NCBI RefSeq assembly: GCF_020181655.1
Contig: NZ_CP084032.1
Coordinates: 3,596,001 to 3,660,000, forward strand
Direction: 5' to 3'
Source: Pectobacterium colocasium
GTDB taxonomy: Bacteria > Pseudomonadota > Gammaproteobacteria > Enterobacterales > Enterobacteriaceae
Length of the DNA: 64,000 nt
Shown: in pieces, positions 28,986 to 39,812 of the stretch
How positions within the stretch are numbered: position 1 is the stretch's first letter
Layout of the letters: each line of letters opens with the position of its first letter
Notes under the pieces: generated by a model
The model's database searches: none
What the model saw: the letters and a program-made list of their open reading frames with translations, nothing else
Told to the model about the DNA's origin: nothing
Translations under genes and position numbers: made by a program

Positions 28986-30071
28986 TCATGGCTTTTCAGG
29001 GCCGCCAGCCGGACTGCTAACGGCGGGTAAAGCCGGATACAAGACCGGAGGGTCTGTCTTAATGCTTAAACGCACCTGCTGTCCTGGCTCAAACCAGTTA
29101 CCCGTCTGCACCAGCAGCATCAGTTCCCCTAACTTTACCCGATACAAATTTGATGTGCCCATAAACAGCCGATCTTCGATTGACGCCGGACCATCAGGGT
29201 CAAGCGCCAGTGCGACATCAGCCGGGCGCACCATCCAGTCGCACGCTGAATCAATTTGCTGATTGAGTGGATGTGTCGCATGGTGATCGCCCAATGGGCT
29301 CTGCCATTGGTGGTCGCTCATAATTTTCACGGGCAAATAGTTCGTATTCCCCATGAAATCAGCCACAAAACGGCTATTCGGACGATGATACAGCTCAGAG
29401 GGATAGCCCTGCTGCATAATTTTCCCTTCATCCAGCAGAATCAAGTGGTCAGCGCAGGCAAAGGCTTCCTCACGGCTGTGTGTAGCGAAAACCGCCGCAA
29501 CATGACGCTGTTTGAGAACCTGCCGCAATTCGGTGATCAGGCGATAGCGAGTTTGGCTGTCCAGACCGGGAAATGGCTCATCCAGCAACAGCAGTTTCGG
29601 CTCACAGGCCAGCGCGCGGGCTATCGCCAAACGCTGTTGCTGTTCATTCGATAGTTCGTGTGGATAACGCGCGGCAACCTCATCCAGTTGTAAAAGCGCC
29701 AGCATCTCCACACAGATTGGCTTTACCTCACTTTCAGGGCGGCCATATAACCCAAACGCAATATTGCCTTCCACCGTCAGATGCGGAAAAAGCGCATAGT
29801 CCTGAAAAATCAGGCCAACCTGGCGCAGCTCAGGCAAAACATACGCTTGCGGCGAGCTGACGGGCTCACCTTCCAACAAGACCTTACCCTGAGTAATCGG
29901 CAGCAAACCCGCTATCACCTGCAATAACGCCGTTTTACCGCAGCCGTTTTTACCCAGCAGGCAGATCGTCTCATCGCCACGCACGGTAAATGAAATATTC
30001 TCCAACACGGGAGACTGCTGCAACGTACAACTGACTGCCTGAACGCTCAGAATATCTATCGACGCGGCCAT
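28986..30071 (-). CDS. Fe(III)-type ABC transporter ATP-binding protein (FbpC/SfuC-like)
   Basis: This 361-residue ATPase shows Walker A GKNGCGKTA, Walker B KLLLLDEPFPGLD, and switch His in ATHSREEAF. The signature is degenerate (LSNEQQQRLAIARAL instead of LSGGQ). The C-terminal 110 residues form a TOBE-like regulatory domain (DWMVRPADVAL). It is in an operon with the fused permease 5 bp upstream. The family imports ferric iron (SfuABC, FbpABC), but phosphonate, putrescine or other substrates cannot be excluded from sequence. Confidence 0.85.
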   Translation of the reverse strand: MAASIDILSVQAVSCTLQQSPVLENISFTVRGDETICLLGKNGCGKTALLQVIAGLLPITQGKVLLEGEPVSSPQAYVLPELRQVGLIFQDYALFPHLTVEGNIAFGLYGRPESEVKPICVEMLALLQLDEVAARYPHELSNEQQQRLAIARALACEPKLLLLDEPFPGLDSQTRYRLITELRQVLKQRHVAAVFATHSREEAFACADHLILLDEGKIMQQGYPSELYHRPNSRFVADFMGNTNYLPVKIMSDHQWQSPLGDHHATHPLNQQIDSACDWMVRPADVALALDPDGPASIEDRLFMGTSNLYRVKLGELMLLVQTGNWFEPGQQVRLSIKTDPPVLYPALPAVSSPAGGPEKP

Positions 30072-30075
30072 GTGA

Positions 30076-31761
30076 TTATCCTTTTATATTCAGTGCACGA
30101 TGCAGCCAGAAAACAGGGATCAGCCCCACCGCCACCAGCACCAGCGCAGGAAAGGCAAATGATGCAATCTGCTCATCCGCCGCAAAGCGGAAAACATAGG
30201 TTGCCAACGTATCAATCCCGAAAGGGCGCAGCAGCAATGAGACATTCAACTCTTTCATGCTTTCCGTAAAAATCAGCAGCGCCCCGATAAACAGGCTGCG
30301 ACGCAACAGCGGAATATGCACGCGTGACCAACGGCTGAGGGGGGAAGCCCCTAGCACAAGGCTCGCACTGTCCAGTGAGCGTGGAATGGCCTCCATGCTG
30401 CGCTCAAGGCTGTCCAGCATCAGGCGCCCGAATTTAACGCTATAGGCGAGGATGAGAATAAACAGCGACCCCGCCAGCAACGCATCTGCGGTAGGTAACC
30501 CCGCTGCGCGGGCAAGCAGGTTAATCCCGCTATCTACCAGTGATAGCAAGGTAAACAGCCCGACAGCCAGTACCGCGCCGGGTAAGGCAAAACTCAGGCT
30601 GACCAGCCGAACCGGCGTCTGGTTGGCAAACACCCCAGCCGTGCGCGTATAGAAAATAAACGACAGCGCCATCAGTGTAATGATGACTGTCGCCGTGGCA
30701 GACGCCAACAGGCTATGCATCACCGCGTGGAGGAACGCCATATCCCATACTGACATCATGTGGCGGAGAGCCAGAAAGAGCAGATACAGAACCGGGAGCA
30801 GGAAAGACAAACAAACGACTCCCCAGCAGTAGACACGAACCACCCTGCTACGCCACCCATTCAACTCGGGCGGCACTACAGGGGAAGTCGTGGCATGTGC
30901 CTGATAAATTCGTTGCTTCCAACGCCAGACATTAACCAGAAACATCAAGAGAAAGATTGCGGGCAAAATCAACACACCAAGACGCGCAGCCGCGCCTAAA
31001 TCGCCTTGCTTCTGCCAGATATCGAGCACCTGTGTCGTCATGGTGGGAATACCAAGGTAAGACGCGGCGCCATAATCCCCCAGCGTCTCCACAACCACCA
31101 GCGCGCCCCCACAGGCGATCGCAGGCAGCGCAAGAGGCAAACATAAGCGGCGAAATACCTGAGTGCGCGTCTGATTGAGCAAACGAGCAGAATAGATGAG
31201 GCTCGCAGGCTGTTTTACCAGCGCTTCACGCACCAGCAGATAAATATAGGGATACAACACCAGCGCCAGTATCAGGCTTACGCAACCCAGTGAAACAGGT
31301 AGCCCAGCAATGTGTGATGTTACCCATGATGAGACTATCGACAGCCCCCCTTCTTGCAACAACAGCGAAAAATGCCGTAATACATCGGTATAAAGATAGG
31401 CAAGCAGGAAGGCAGGCATTGCAAGCGGCAGGCAAAGCGCCCATTGCAACACATGATGGCCGGGAAAGCGGTACATGGCGATAAACCAGGCTGAAGGCAA
31501 TCCAAACAGTAAACTGAAGAAAAGCGTACCCAGCACGATAACCGCGGAATGTATCAGGTAGGTGGGCAACCCGATTTGCCACAGTTGGGTAAATCCCATC
31601 CCGTCGGCGAAAAAAGCCTGATAGAAAACCGTTGCTAAAGGAAGCAGCAACAGTCCCGCCAACAACCAACTACTGACGCGCCAGACACCGGAGATCATAG
31701 AATAAAAACTGTATTGGATGAGATCGTTGTTATTAATAACAGAGCCTGACGGCGGCGTCAT
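30076..31761 (-). CDS. Fe(III)-type ABC transporter permease, two fused domains (FbpB/SfuB-like)
   Basis: This 561-residue inner-membrane protein contains two binding-protein-dependent permease domains, each about 250 residues with six helices. The EAA-type loops are visible as YSARLLNQTRTQVFRRLCLPLALPAI in the first half and DSASLVLGASPLSRWSRVHIPLLRRS in the second. This fused layout is typical of SfuB/FbpB. The start is unclear: ATG at 31761 is used, but an in-frame ATG at 31698 just before the first helix is an alternative. No periplasmic binding protein gene is adjacent. Confidence 0.85.
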   Translation of the reverse strand: MTPPSGSVINNNDLIQYSFYSMISGVWRVSSWLLAGLLLLPLATVFYQAFFADGMGFTQLWQIGLPTYLIHSAVIVLGTLFFSLLFGLPSAWFIAMYRFPGHHVLQWALCLPLAMPAFLLAYLYTDVLRHFSLLLQEGGLSIVSSWVTSHIAGLPVSLGCVSLILALVLYPYIYLLVREALVKQPASLIYSARLLNQTRTQVFRRLCLPLALPAIACGGALVVVETLGDYGAASYLGIPTMTTQVLDIWQKQGDLGAAARLGVLILPAIFLLMFLVNVWRWKQRIYQAHATTSPVVPPELNGWRSRVVRVYCWGVVCLSFLLPVLYLLFLALRHMMSVWDMAFLHAVMHSLLASATATVIITLMALSFIFYTRTAGVFANQTPVRLVSLSFALPGAVLAVGLFTLLSLVDSGINLLARAAGLPTADALLAGSLFILILAYSVKFGRLMLDSLERSMEAIPRSLDSASLVLGASPLSRWSRVHIPLLRRSLFIGALLIFTESMKELNVSLLLRPFGIDTLATYVFRFAADEQIASFAFPALVLVAVGLIPVFWLHRALNIKG

Positions 31762-31992
31762 CGTATCAAACAGCGATAAATGCGCTTTAATCTTGCGATT
31801 AATACGAGGTGATTTTGATCACCGAACGGCAATAAAATAAAAAATAGCGATTTCAATGTATTACGCTTCTCATTTTCCCGCGTCTTCCACCGCTATTTTT
31901 TATCGCAATCGGAGGTTTCCCATAAGAAAACTTGGAACCTCATGGGATATCTGTGATAACGTCATCTGACAACATTTGGAACAGGTTCAACC

Positions 31993-32340
31993 ATGAAAAA
32001 CTCTGCGCTGGCTCTGCTCCTGCTAAGCCTGATGAGCTTCTCTTCCGCCAGCAAGGCGCTGAATGAATTTGAAGCGGAAGATCTTGCCGATCTGACCGCG
32101 ATCTTTGTTTATTTGAAAAACCACTGTGGCTATCAGGATCTGCCGAATGAGCAGATTCGTCGGACGTTGGTCGCCTTTGCTCAGCAGAACCGCTGGGATC
32201 TCAGCAACTACAGCGCCTACGACATGACCGCGATGGGCGAAGACAGCTATCGCGACCTGAGCAAAATCGCTATCCCGACCCCGAAAAAATGCCAGTCCCT
32301 GGCACGTAATTCGCTCGGTTTACTTTCCTACGCACAGTAA
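31993..32340 (+). CDS. yacC: YacC, PulS/OutS pilotin-family exported protein
   Basis: This 115-residue protein has a signal peptide (about residues 1-22, LALLLLSLMSFSSASKA) and a small helical mature domain with two cysteines (HCGYQDLPNEQIRR and KKCQSLARN). It matches E. coli YacC closely (EAEDLADLTA, FAQQNRWDLSNY, GEDSYRDLS). YacC is placed in the family of type II secretion pilotins, but it lacks a lipobox here, and its own function is unknown. It precedes speE and speD as in E. coli. Confidence 0.88.
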   Translation: MKNSALALLLLSLMSFSSASKALNEFEAEDLADLTAIFVYLKNHCGYQDLPNEQIRRTLVAFAQQNRWDLSNYSAYDMTAMGEDSYRDLSKIAIPTPKKCQSLARNSLGLLSYAQ

Positions 32341-32451
32341 CGCCCTTCCCCCTCCTCCGCGCTGACTGAAATTTGACCGTGCAAGCGGTAAAAGAGTCGG
32401 CTATGATGGCGCGCCAATTTTCATGGCTGTTATCGCGGAGGAAGCCCTAAC

Positions 32452-33315
32452 ATGTCCCAGAAAGAAATTTGGTATGAAACCCTGCATGCCAACTTTGGCC
32501 AGTATTTTTCGGTTGATCGCGTGTTGTATCACGAGAAGACCGATCATCAAGATCTCATCATTTTTGAAAACGACGCATTAGGCCGTGTCATGGCGCTCGA
32601 CGGCGTGGTGCAAACCACCGAGCGCGATGAATTCATCTATCACGAAATGCTCACCCACGTTCCTCTCCTGTCACACGGCAACGCCAAACGCGTCCTGATT
32701 ATCGGTGGCGGCGATGGCGGTATGCTGCGGGAAGTCAGCCGACACCATAGCGTCGAACAGATCACGATGGTGGAGATCGATGCGGGCGTGGTGGAGTTCT
32801 GTCGCCAGTACTTGCCCAATCACAGCGCCGGTAGCTATGACGACCCGCGTTTTAATCTGGTGATTGATGACGGCGTTAATTTCGTCCGACAGTGCGGTGA
32901 AAAGTTTGACGTCATTATTTCCGATTGCACCGACCCTATCGGCCCCGGCGAAAGTCTGTTCACTTCCGATTTCTATCAGGGCTGCGCCCGCTGCCTGAAC
33001 GAAGGGGGAATTTTCGTTGCACAGAATGGCGTGTGTTTCCTGCAACAGGATGAAGCCGTCGGTAGCCATAAAAAACTCAGTCACTATTTCAGTGATGTCA
33101 GCTTTTATCAGGCGGCGATCCCGACTTACTACGGCGGCATTATGACGTTCGCCTGGGCCAGCAATAACCCGGCACTGCGCCAGATAGACGCCGCCACGCT
33201 GCGCCAGCGTGTTGCGCAGTCGGGGATGACCTGTCGCTATTACACGCCTGATGTTCACCTCGGCAGCTTTGCCCTGCCACAGTATCTGTTGAGTGCGCTA
33301 CAGAATGCGCAATAA
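32452..33315 (+). CDS. speE: Spermidine synthase
   Basis: SpeE transfers the aminopropyl group of decarboxylated SAM to putrescine. The 287-residue protein has an N-terminal beta domain ([19 protein letters not shown]), the nucleotide-binding [14 protein letters not shown], and the catalytic Asp in [24 protein letters not shown] ribosome site precedes the ATG. speD follows after 45 bp; the pair acts in one pathway and is most likely one operon. Confidence 0.97.
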   Translation: MSQKEIWYETLHANFGQYFSVDRVLYHEKTDHQDLIIFENDALGRVMALDGVVQTTERDEFIYHEMLTHVPLLSHGNAKRVLIIGGGDGGMLREVSRHHSVEQITMVEIDAGVVEFCRQYLPNHSAGSYDDPRFNLVIDDGVNFVRQCGEKFDVIISDCTDPIGPGESLFTSDFYQGCARCLNEGGIFVAQNGVCFLQQDEAVGSHKKLSHYFSDVSFYQAAIPTYYGGIMTFAWASNNPALRQIDAATLRQRVAQSGMTCRYYTPDVHLGSFALPQYLLSALQNAQ

Positions 33316-33360
33316 TCCATCACTTAGGGTAATCACACAACCACAAGGGGGTGACTTAAA

Positions 33361-34155
33361 TTGCACAAGCTGAAACTACACGGCTTTAACAACCTGACGA
33401 AAAGCCTGAGTTTTTGTATTTACGATATCTGTTACACCAAAACGGCCGACGATCGTGACGGTTATATCGCCTATATCGACGAACAATATAACGCTAACCG
33501 TTTAACAGAAATCCTCACTGAAACCTGCTCAATTATCGGTGCCAACGTCCTTAACATCGCACGTCAGGACTATGAACCACAAGGCGCCAGCGTGACCATC
33601 TTGGTCAGCGAAGAACCCATCGATCCGCGCGATGTCGATACCTCCGAACACCCAGGGCCGCTGCCCCATTCCGTCGTCGCGCATCTGGATAAAAGCCATA
33701 TCTGTGTTCATACCTATCCAGAAAGCCACCCGGAAGGCGGGCTTTGTACCTTCCGCGCAGATATCGAAGTGTCTACCTGTGGCGTAATTTCACCGCTGAA
33801 GGCGCTGAACTACCTCATCCACCAGCTTGAATCCGATATTGTGACCATCGACTATCGCGTGCGGGGATTTACCCGTGATGTCAATGGCATAAAACATTTC
33901 ATCGATCACCAGATCAACTCGATTCAGAACTTCATGTCCGAGGACATGAAAGCGCTTTATCACATGATGGACGTGAACGTGTATCAGGAAAATATCTTCC
34001 ATACCAAAATGTTATTGAAAGACTTCGACCTGAAACACTACCTGTTCAACGTCAGCCCAGAAGAACTCAGCGCTGCTGAACGGAAAAGAATCACCGATCT
34101 GCTGTATCACGAAATGCAGGAAATCTATTACGGTAGAAACCTGCCGGTAATGTAA
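33361..34155 (+). CDS. speD: S-adenosylmethionine decarboxylase proenzyme
   Basis: SpeD decarboxylates SAM to supply SpeE. The 264-residue proenzyme self-cleaves at Lys111-Ser112 ([20 protein letters not shown]) to generate a pyruvoyl group. The start codon is TTG, following AAGGGGGTG; E. coli speD also starts with TTG. Its stop is followed after 21 nt by a structured repeat that begins with a strong hairpin, so that element forms the 3' end or 3' untranslated region of the transcript. Confidence 0.97.
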   Translation: MHKLKLHGFNNLTKSLSFCIYDICYTKTADDRDGYIAYIDEQYNANRLTEILTETCSIIGANVLNIARQDYEPQGASVTILVSEEPIDPRDVDTSEHPGPLPHSVVAHLDKSHICVHTYPESHPEGGLCTFRADIEVSTCGVISPLKALNYLIHQLESDIVTIDYRVRGFTRDVNGIKHFIDHQINSIQNFMSEDMKALYHMMDVNVYQENIFHTKMLLKDFDLKHYLFNVSPEELSAAERKRITDLLYHEMQEIYYGRNLPVM

Positions 34156-34176
34156 TCGATACCTCTCCCTTCACAG

Positions 34177-34512
34177 GGTTGTCTCTTAGTTACATTTTTA
34201 TGCCGACTAAGAGACGGTTTCGTGCGCGATGGTGTCATCATTTTCATGCTCCCCCGTAGCACGCGCCCGACGCAGGGGCGCTCAATCGCCGCCCCCCTGC
34301 GAACCCAGGCTTCCGGCTAAATTATGCCGCTACGCGGGGCCATCGGTGTTCATGACCACTCTTCGAGCCGCCAGTGACGCGTTCCCGACGCGGCACTGGC
34401 TTTCGCGGCCTCCATGCCGCTCACTCGGTGTTCATGCCCACCGCTGCATAATTTTTACGCCGGATAAGGACAAAACCCATGATGACTCCTTGTATTTATG
34501 TACAAGGTACAG
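34177..34512 (+). repeat. Structured dispersed repeat, copy A
   Basis: This is the second copy of the element at 12047-12383, in the same orientation as the preceding gene speD. It starts with a 10-bp hairpin (GTCTCTTAGT 34181-34190 with ACTAAGAGAC 34206-34215), 25 nt past the stop. Next come a GC-rich hairpin (CGCAGGG/CCCTGCG) and a domain closed by AAATTATGC (34319-34327) with GCATAATTT (34446-34454). Inside it are a 31-nt hairpin (34370-34400) with loop TTCCCGA and a GCGGC/GCCGC hairpin. An end hairpin (CCTTGTA/TACAAGG) follows. No protein-coding frame is evident. Confidence 0.75.
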
Positions 34513-34683
34513 CGCCTGAGGAAGATTGAGGTGTAGTGAGTTCATCTCTCTTTCATTTCTTCGCACACTATTTCGTCAAAAATGATGCGCATCACATTTA
34601 TTTATTTCTGCATTTTTTACTTGCATTCTCTACCAGCCTTGCTGCATCAGGGGTTGCGTCAATTTGTATAAGGTCAACTAAAA

Positions 34684-34699
34684 ATCATATATCTTGTGT
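34684..34699 (+). promoter_or_regulatory. Candidate NrdR box upstream of nrdH
   Basis: ATCATATATCTTGTGT matches about 12 of 16 positions of the NrdR consensus (acaCwAtATatwGtgt). A second TTGTGTG occurs 40 bp downstream (34734-34740) in a poorer match. NrdR represses ribonucleotide reductase operons, so the location makes sense, but the match is imperfect. The rest of the 34513-34845 gap is AT-rich and should hold the nrdH promoter; nothing else is clear. Confidence 0.4.
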
Positions 34700-34845
34700 G
34701 GTTGAAATTTAAAACACCCACATCTAGTATTCCTTGTGTGGCGCTCGCGTAACACGTCGCTACCCAGTGGATCGGTTCGGGTGCATATGCCCTGAGGATA
34801 GCCGCTCCGACATACTTCTTTCACGCCAAAGGGTAAATACGAATC

Positions 34846-35085
34846 ATGCGTATTACTATTTTCACCAAACCAGATTGTGTTCAATGCAACGCCACATGTC
34901 GTGCGCTGGATAAGCAAGGAATTCACTATCAACTGGTGGACTTAACTGAAGATGAACAGGCGTTACAGCAGGTAAGAGCGTTGGGCTATCAGCAGGTGCC
35001 CGTCGTGATGACGGCCGACGATCATTGGAGTGGTTTCCGCCCGGATAAGATCAGTACTCTGAACGCCGCCTTGCAATTGCAGTAA
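34846..35085 (+). CDS. nrdH: Glutaredoxin-like protein NrdH
   Basis: NrdH is the electron donor to the class Ib ribonucleotide reductase NrdEF and is reduced by thioredoxin reductase. The 79-residue protein has the CxxC redox motif CVQC (residues 11-14), the cis-Pro in QQVPVVM and the NrdH signature WSGFRPDK. It is the first gene of nrdHIEF; nrdI starts 9 bp after its stop. Confidence 0.96.
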   Translation: MRITIFTKPDCVQCNATCRALDKQGIHYQLVDLTEDEQALQQVRALGYQQVPVVMTADDHWSGFRPDKISTLNAALQLQ

Positions 35086-35094
35086 GGGGGCAAT

Positions 35095-35502
35095 ATGAAC
35101 CCGCTGGTCTATTTCTCCAGCCAGTCGGAAAACACGCATCGCTTCATTTCCAGGGTGGGCTTACCCGCCCTGAGAATCCCGATAGCGACAGAACAGCCTG
35201 CATTGAAAGTTGATCGCCCCTATATCCTGGTTGTCCCCAGCTACGGCGGAGGCAGCACGAAAGGGGCTGTGCCGCGTCAGGTCATCATCTTTCTCAACGA
35301 TCCGCACAATCGCGCTTACCTGCGCGGCGTGATTGCCGCAGGCAATACCAATTTCGGTGCAGCGTACTGCATCGCCGGTGACATCATTGCGCAGAAATGT
35401 CAGGTGCCTTACCTGTACCGCTTTGAATTGCTCGGCACGGCAGAAGACGTTGCAAACGTGCGTAAGGGAGTAACTGAATTTTGGCAACAACAGACCACGT
35501 GA
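35095..35502 (+). CDS. nrdI: Flavodoxin-like protein NrdI
   Basis: NrdI is an FMN protein that supplies the oxidant needed to assemble the dimanganese-tyrosyl radical cofactor of NrdF. The 135-residue protein has [13 protein letters not shown] (phosphate-binding loop), VPSYGGG and [14 protein letters not shown] (flavin loops). Its 3' end overlaps the start of nrdE by 22 bp, so translation is coupled. Confidence 0.95.
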   Translation: MNPLVYFSSQSENTHRFISRVGLPALRIPIATEQPALKVDRPYILVVPSYGGGSTKGAVPRQVIIFLNDPHNRAYLRGVIAAGNTNFGAAYCIAGDIIAQKCQVPYLYRFELLGTAEDVANVRKGVTEFWQQQTT

Positions 35503-37661
35503 GTGCAAAAGCAACCAAGACAGACTCGGATGCCCACTCGCTCGATTACCATACACTCGACTACCATGCGCTGAACGCGATGCTCAACCTCTACGACGCA
35601 GAGGGAAATATTCAGTTCGATATGGATAAGCTCGCGGCACGCCGTTATTTCCTACAGCACGTAAACCAGAACACCGTGTTCTTCCACAACCTGGAAGAAA
35701 AACTGCGTTATCTGGTGGAAGAAGGCTATTACGAAGCGGAAGTGCTGGATCAATATCAGTTCGATTTCATCAAAAGCCTTTTCCAGCAGGCTTACGCTCA
35801 CAAATTCCGCTTTCAAACCTTCCTGGGTGCGTTCAAATACTACACCGGCTATACGCTGAAAACCTTTGACGGCAAGCGCTATCTGGAGCGCTATGAAGAT
35901 CGCGTCTGCCTCGTGGCATTGACCCTCGCCAAAGGGGACACCGCACTGGCTAGCGCGCTGGTCGATGAAATCATCAGTGGACGCTTCCAGCCCGCGACCC
36001 CCACGTTCCTCAACTGCGGCAAAAAGCAGCGCGGCGAACTGGTCTCCTGCTTCCTGCTGCGTATTGAAGACAATATGGAGTCGATTGGTCGCGCGATTAA
36101 CTCCGCGCTTCAGCTCTCAAAACGCGGCGGCGGCGTGGCCTTCATGCTCAGCAACATCCGCGAAACCGGTGCGCCGATCAAACGTATCGAAAACCAGTCG
36201 TCCGGCATTATCCCGATCATGAAAATGCTGGAAGATGCCTTCTCCTACGCTAACCAGCTTGGAGCGCGTCAGGGTGCAGGTGCGGTGTACCTGCATGCAC
36301 ATCACCCAGATATTCTGCGTTTTCTGGATACCAAGCGGGAAAATGCCGATGAGAAAATTCGCATCAAGACGCTGTCTTTGGGGGTGGTCATCCCCGATAT
36401 CACGTTCCAGTTGGCGAAAAATAATCAGGTGATGTACCTGTTCTCGCCTTATGACGTCGAGCAGGTTTATGGCGTGCCGCTGTCGGAAATTAGCGTCACC
36501 GAAAAATACCACGAGATGGTGAACGACAAGCGCATCCGCAAATCCCAAATCAAGGCGCGCGAATTCTTCCAGATCCTCGCCGAAATCCAGTTCGAGTCCG
36601 GCTATCCCTACATGATGTTTGAGGATACCGTGAATCGCGCGAACCCGATTCACGGCCGCATCAATATGAGTAACCTGTGCTCTGAAATTTTGCAGGTCAA
36701 CGACGCCAGCCTGTACGACGACGATCTTGGCTATCGCCACATTGGCAAGGACATTTCCTGTAACCTCGGCTCGATGAATATTGCCAACGCAATGGCCTCG
36801 CCCGATTTCGGCCAGACGGTTGAAATGGCGATCCGCGCGCTGACCGCCGTTTCCGACATGAGCCACATCCGCTCCGTACCGTCCATTGAGAAAGGCAACG
36901 ACGAGTCACATGCGATTGGCTTAGGCCAGATGAACCTGCACGGCTATCTGGCGAAAGAACGTATCTTTTACGGTACAGAAGAAGCTGTCGATTTCACCAA
37001 TATCTATTTCTACACCGTCGCTTTCCACGCGATTCGGGCATCGAATGCGTTAGCAATCGAGCGAAATCAGCGCTTCTCTGGCTTCGAACACTCCAAATAC
37101 GCCACGGGCGAGTATTTTGATAAATACATTGAACAGCGTTGGGAACCTACAACAGCGCGCGCCCGTGAACTGTTTGAACTGGCTGACATCGACATTCCCA
37201 CTCAACAGGACTGGGCGGCACTGCGCGAATCCGTCATGGCACACGGCATTTATAACCAGAACTTGCAGGCCGTGCCACCGACCGGTTCAATTTCGTATAT
37301 CAACCACTCGACGTCCAGTATTCACCCGATTGTGTCACGCATCGAAATTCGTAAAGAGGGCAAGATCGGCCGCGTCTACTACCCTGCCCCGTATATGAAC
37401 AATGACAATCTGGAGTATTACCAGGATGCCTATGAAATCGGGCCGCAGAAGATTATCGACACCTATGCCGCCGCCACGCAGCACGTCGATCAGGGACTGT
37501 CGCTGACGCTGTTTTTCCGTGATACCGCCACGACGCGTGACATCAATAAAGCGCAGATCTACGCCTGGACCAAAGGCATTAAGACTATTTACTACATTCG
37601 CATACGGCAGATGGCGCTGGAAGGCACCGAAGTTCAGGGCTGTGTGTCCTGTGCGCTATAA
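35481..37661 (+). CDS. nrdE: Class Ib ribonucleoside-diphosphate reductase alpha subunit NrdE
   Basis: NrdE is the catalytic subunit that reduces ribonucleoside diphosphates. The 726-residue protein has [27 protein letters not shown] (active-site Cys region), [10 protein letters not shown] with the radical Cys and catalytic Asn/Glu, and the C-terminal shuttle pair in GCVSCAL. The start is TTG, inside nrdI, as in E. coli. The N-terminal segment repeats [12 protein letters not shown] because of a 15-bp duplication (CTCGATTACCATACA then CTCGACTACCATGCG). It belongs to nrdHIEF. Confidence 0.96.
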   Translation: MATTDHVSAKATKTDSDAHSLDYHTLDYHALNAMLNLYDAEGNIQFDMDKLAARRYFLQHVNQNTVFFHNLEEKLRYLVEEGYYEAEVLDQYQFDFIKSLFQQAYAHKFRFQTFLGAFKYYTGYTLKTFDGKRYLERYEDRVCLVALTLAKGDTALASALVDEIISGRFQPATPTFLNCGKKQRGELVSCFLLRIEDNMESIGRAINSALQLSKRGGGVAFMLSNIRETGAPIKRIENQSSGIIPIMKMLEDAFSYANQLGARQGAGAVYLHAHHPDILRFLDTKRENADEKIRIKTLSLGVVIPDITFQLAKNNQVMYLFSPYDVEQVYGVPLSEISVTEKYHEMVNDKRIRKSQIKAREFFQILAEIQFESGYPYMMFEDTVNRANPIHGRINMSNLCSEILQVNDASLYDDDLGYRHIGKDISCNLGSMNIANAMASPDFGQTVEMAIRALTAVSDMSHIRSVPSIEKGNDESHAIGLGQMNLHGYLAKERIFYGTEEAVDFTNIYFYTVAFHAIRASNALAIERNQRFSGFEHSKYATGEYFDKYIEQRWEPTTARARELFELADIDIPTQQDWAALRESVMAHGIYNQNLQAVPPTGSISYINHSTSSIHPIVSRIEIRKEGKIGRVYYPAPYMNNDNLEYYQDAYEIGPQKIIDTYAAATQHVDQGLSLTLFFRDTATTRDINKAQIYAWTKGIKTIYYIRIRQMALEGTEVQGCVSCAL

Positions 37662-38648
<987 letters not shown>

Positions 38649-38652
38649 AAAA

Positions 38653-38684
38653 ACGGCCGCTGTTTTTCAGGCGGCCGCATTTTT
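38653..38684 (+). terminator. nrdHIEF terminator
   Basis: CGGCCGC (38654-38660) pairs with GCGGCCG (38671-38677), followed by a run of Ts, directly after the nrdF stop. Confidence 0.85.
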
Positions 38685-38728
38685 CTATAGCCGCTTATCT
38701 ACAGTCTTTTTCGATAAACCCAGAAATG

Positions 38729-38763
38729 AAAAAACCCTGAGTCATTGCTGATTCAGGGTCTTC
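38729..38763 (-). terminator. Terminator downstream of tRNA-Asp
   Basis: ACCCTGA (38734-38740) pairs with TCAGGGT (38753-38759); the minus-strand product ends in a T-tract. It lies just downstream of the minus-strand tRNA-Asp gene. Confidence 0.85.
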
Positions 38764-38771
38764 ATAAAAAG

Positions 38772-38848
38772 TGGCGGAACGGACGGGGCTCGAACCCGCG
38801 ACCCCCTGCGTGACAGGCAGGTATTCTAACCAACTGAACTACCGCTCC
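38772..38848 (-). tRNA. tRNA-Asp (GTC)
   Basis: This 77-nt gene includes an encoded CCA end. It has acceptor GGAGCGG/CCGTTCC, D-loop TTCAGTTGGTTAGAAT, anticodon loop CTGTCAC with GTC, and T-loop GGTTCGAGCC. It stands alone between nrdF and dnaQ and is identical to the tRNA-Asp at 44340-44416 of the rRNA operon. Confidence 0.97.
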
Positions 38849-39019
38849 ACTCATGCTCACTGAGCGGGATGAATACTAAGATGATGGCACTATTACGTCA
38901 ATGCTTTTTATAACTAACCGTTTCTGTTTGCTTATAATTTCATCTTACTGATTATTCTCTCGCCCGTGGTGCACGCGAGCGCTCTATTTCACTACATCAA
39001 GGTCGGCGATACGGCGATA

Positions 39020-39757
39020 TTATTCAGCCCGCCACAAGCAGCTACCGCCTTTTTTCGCAATTAAATCCAGACGCTGTTCATGTGCTAACAGTTCAGCCTC
39101 ATCTGCATAAAGCACCTTTAACGCCGATTGAGGACGAACAATTCTCTGGATCGTTTCAGTATTCTCATTCTTCTGCTGCGTTTCGCCTTCCATTGAGAAA
39201 GCTAGAGACGTTTGGCCACCGGTCATCGCCAGATAAACTTCAGCCAGAATCTCGGCATCGAGCAATGCGCCGTGCAGCGTACGTTTGCTGTTATCTATCT
39301 GGTAGCGGTCGCAAAGCGCATCCAAACTGTTGCGCTTGCCGGGAAAGATCTTCCGCGCCATCAACAGGCTATCGGTGATCTTACAGAACGTCTCCGTCTT
39401 AGGAATATCCCGATTCAGCAACCGAAATTCATAATCCATAAAGCCGATATCAAACGTTGCGTTATGGATGACCAGTTCCGCGCCACGGATAAAATCGAGG
39501 AACTCATCCACGATATCCGCATACGTCGGATAGTCAGCAAGAAACTCATCGCTGATACCGTGTACGTTATACGCTTCGGGATCCACTAAACGATCGGGTT
39601 TGATGTAGACGTGAAAATGACGGCCTGTCAGGCGGCGGTTAATCACTTCAACCGCACCGATCTCGATAATTTTATGCCCTTCGTAGTGAACCCCCAGCAT
39701 ATTCATACCGGTGGTTTCTGTATCCAGGACGATTTGTCGCGTAATTTCAGTGCTCAT
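39020..39757 (-). CDS. dnaQ: DNA polymerase III epsilon subunit (proofreading exonuclease)
   Basis: DnaQ provides 3'-5' proofreading in the polymerase III core. The exonuclease motifs are Exo I (Asp12 and Glu14 in [10 protein letters not shown]), Exo II ([14 protein letters not shown]) and Exo III ([17 protein letters not shown] with His and Asp). The Q-linker and C-terminal polymerase-binding segment (GGSCLWRAE) are present. I chose the second of two adjacent ATGs (39757, 245 residues, MSTEITRQ), as in E. coli. It is divergent from rnhA across 55 bp, the classic arrangement. Confidence 0.97.
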   Translation of the reverse strand: MSTEITRQIVLDTETTGMNMLGVHYEGHKIIEIGAVEVINRRLTGRHFHVYIKPDRLVDPEAYNVHGISDEFLADYPTYADIVDEFLDFIRGAELVIHNATFDIGFMDYEFRLLNRDIPKTETFCKITDSLLMARKIFPGKRNSLDALCDRYQIDNSKRTLHGALLDAEILAEVYLAMTGGQTSLAFSMEGETQQKNENTETIQRIVRPQSALKVLYADEAELLAHEQRLDLIAKKGGSCLWRAE

Positions 39758-39812
39758 CATTTTCGTTTATGTCAGACTTGCCGTTTTTACCATAAGGGAG
39801 AGTCTACCAGAG

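Noticed and set aside
36117..36866. 249-codon minus-strand frame inside nrdE
   Set aside because: Antisense to strongly conserved NrdE sequence; His/Val-rich composition is typical of a shadow frame.
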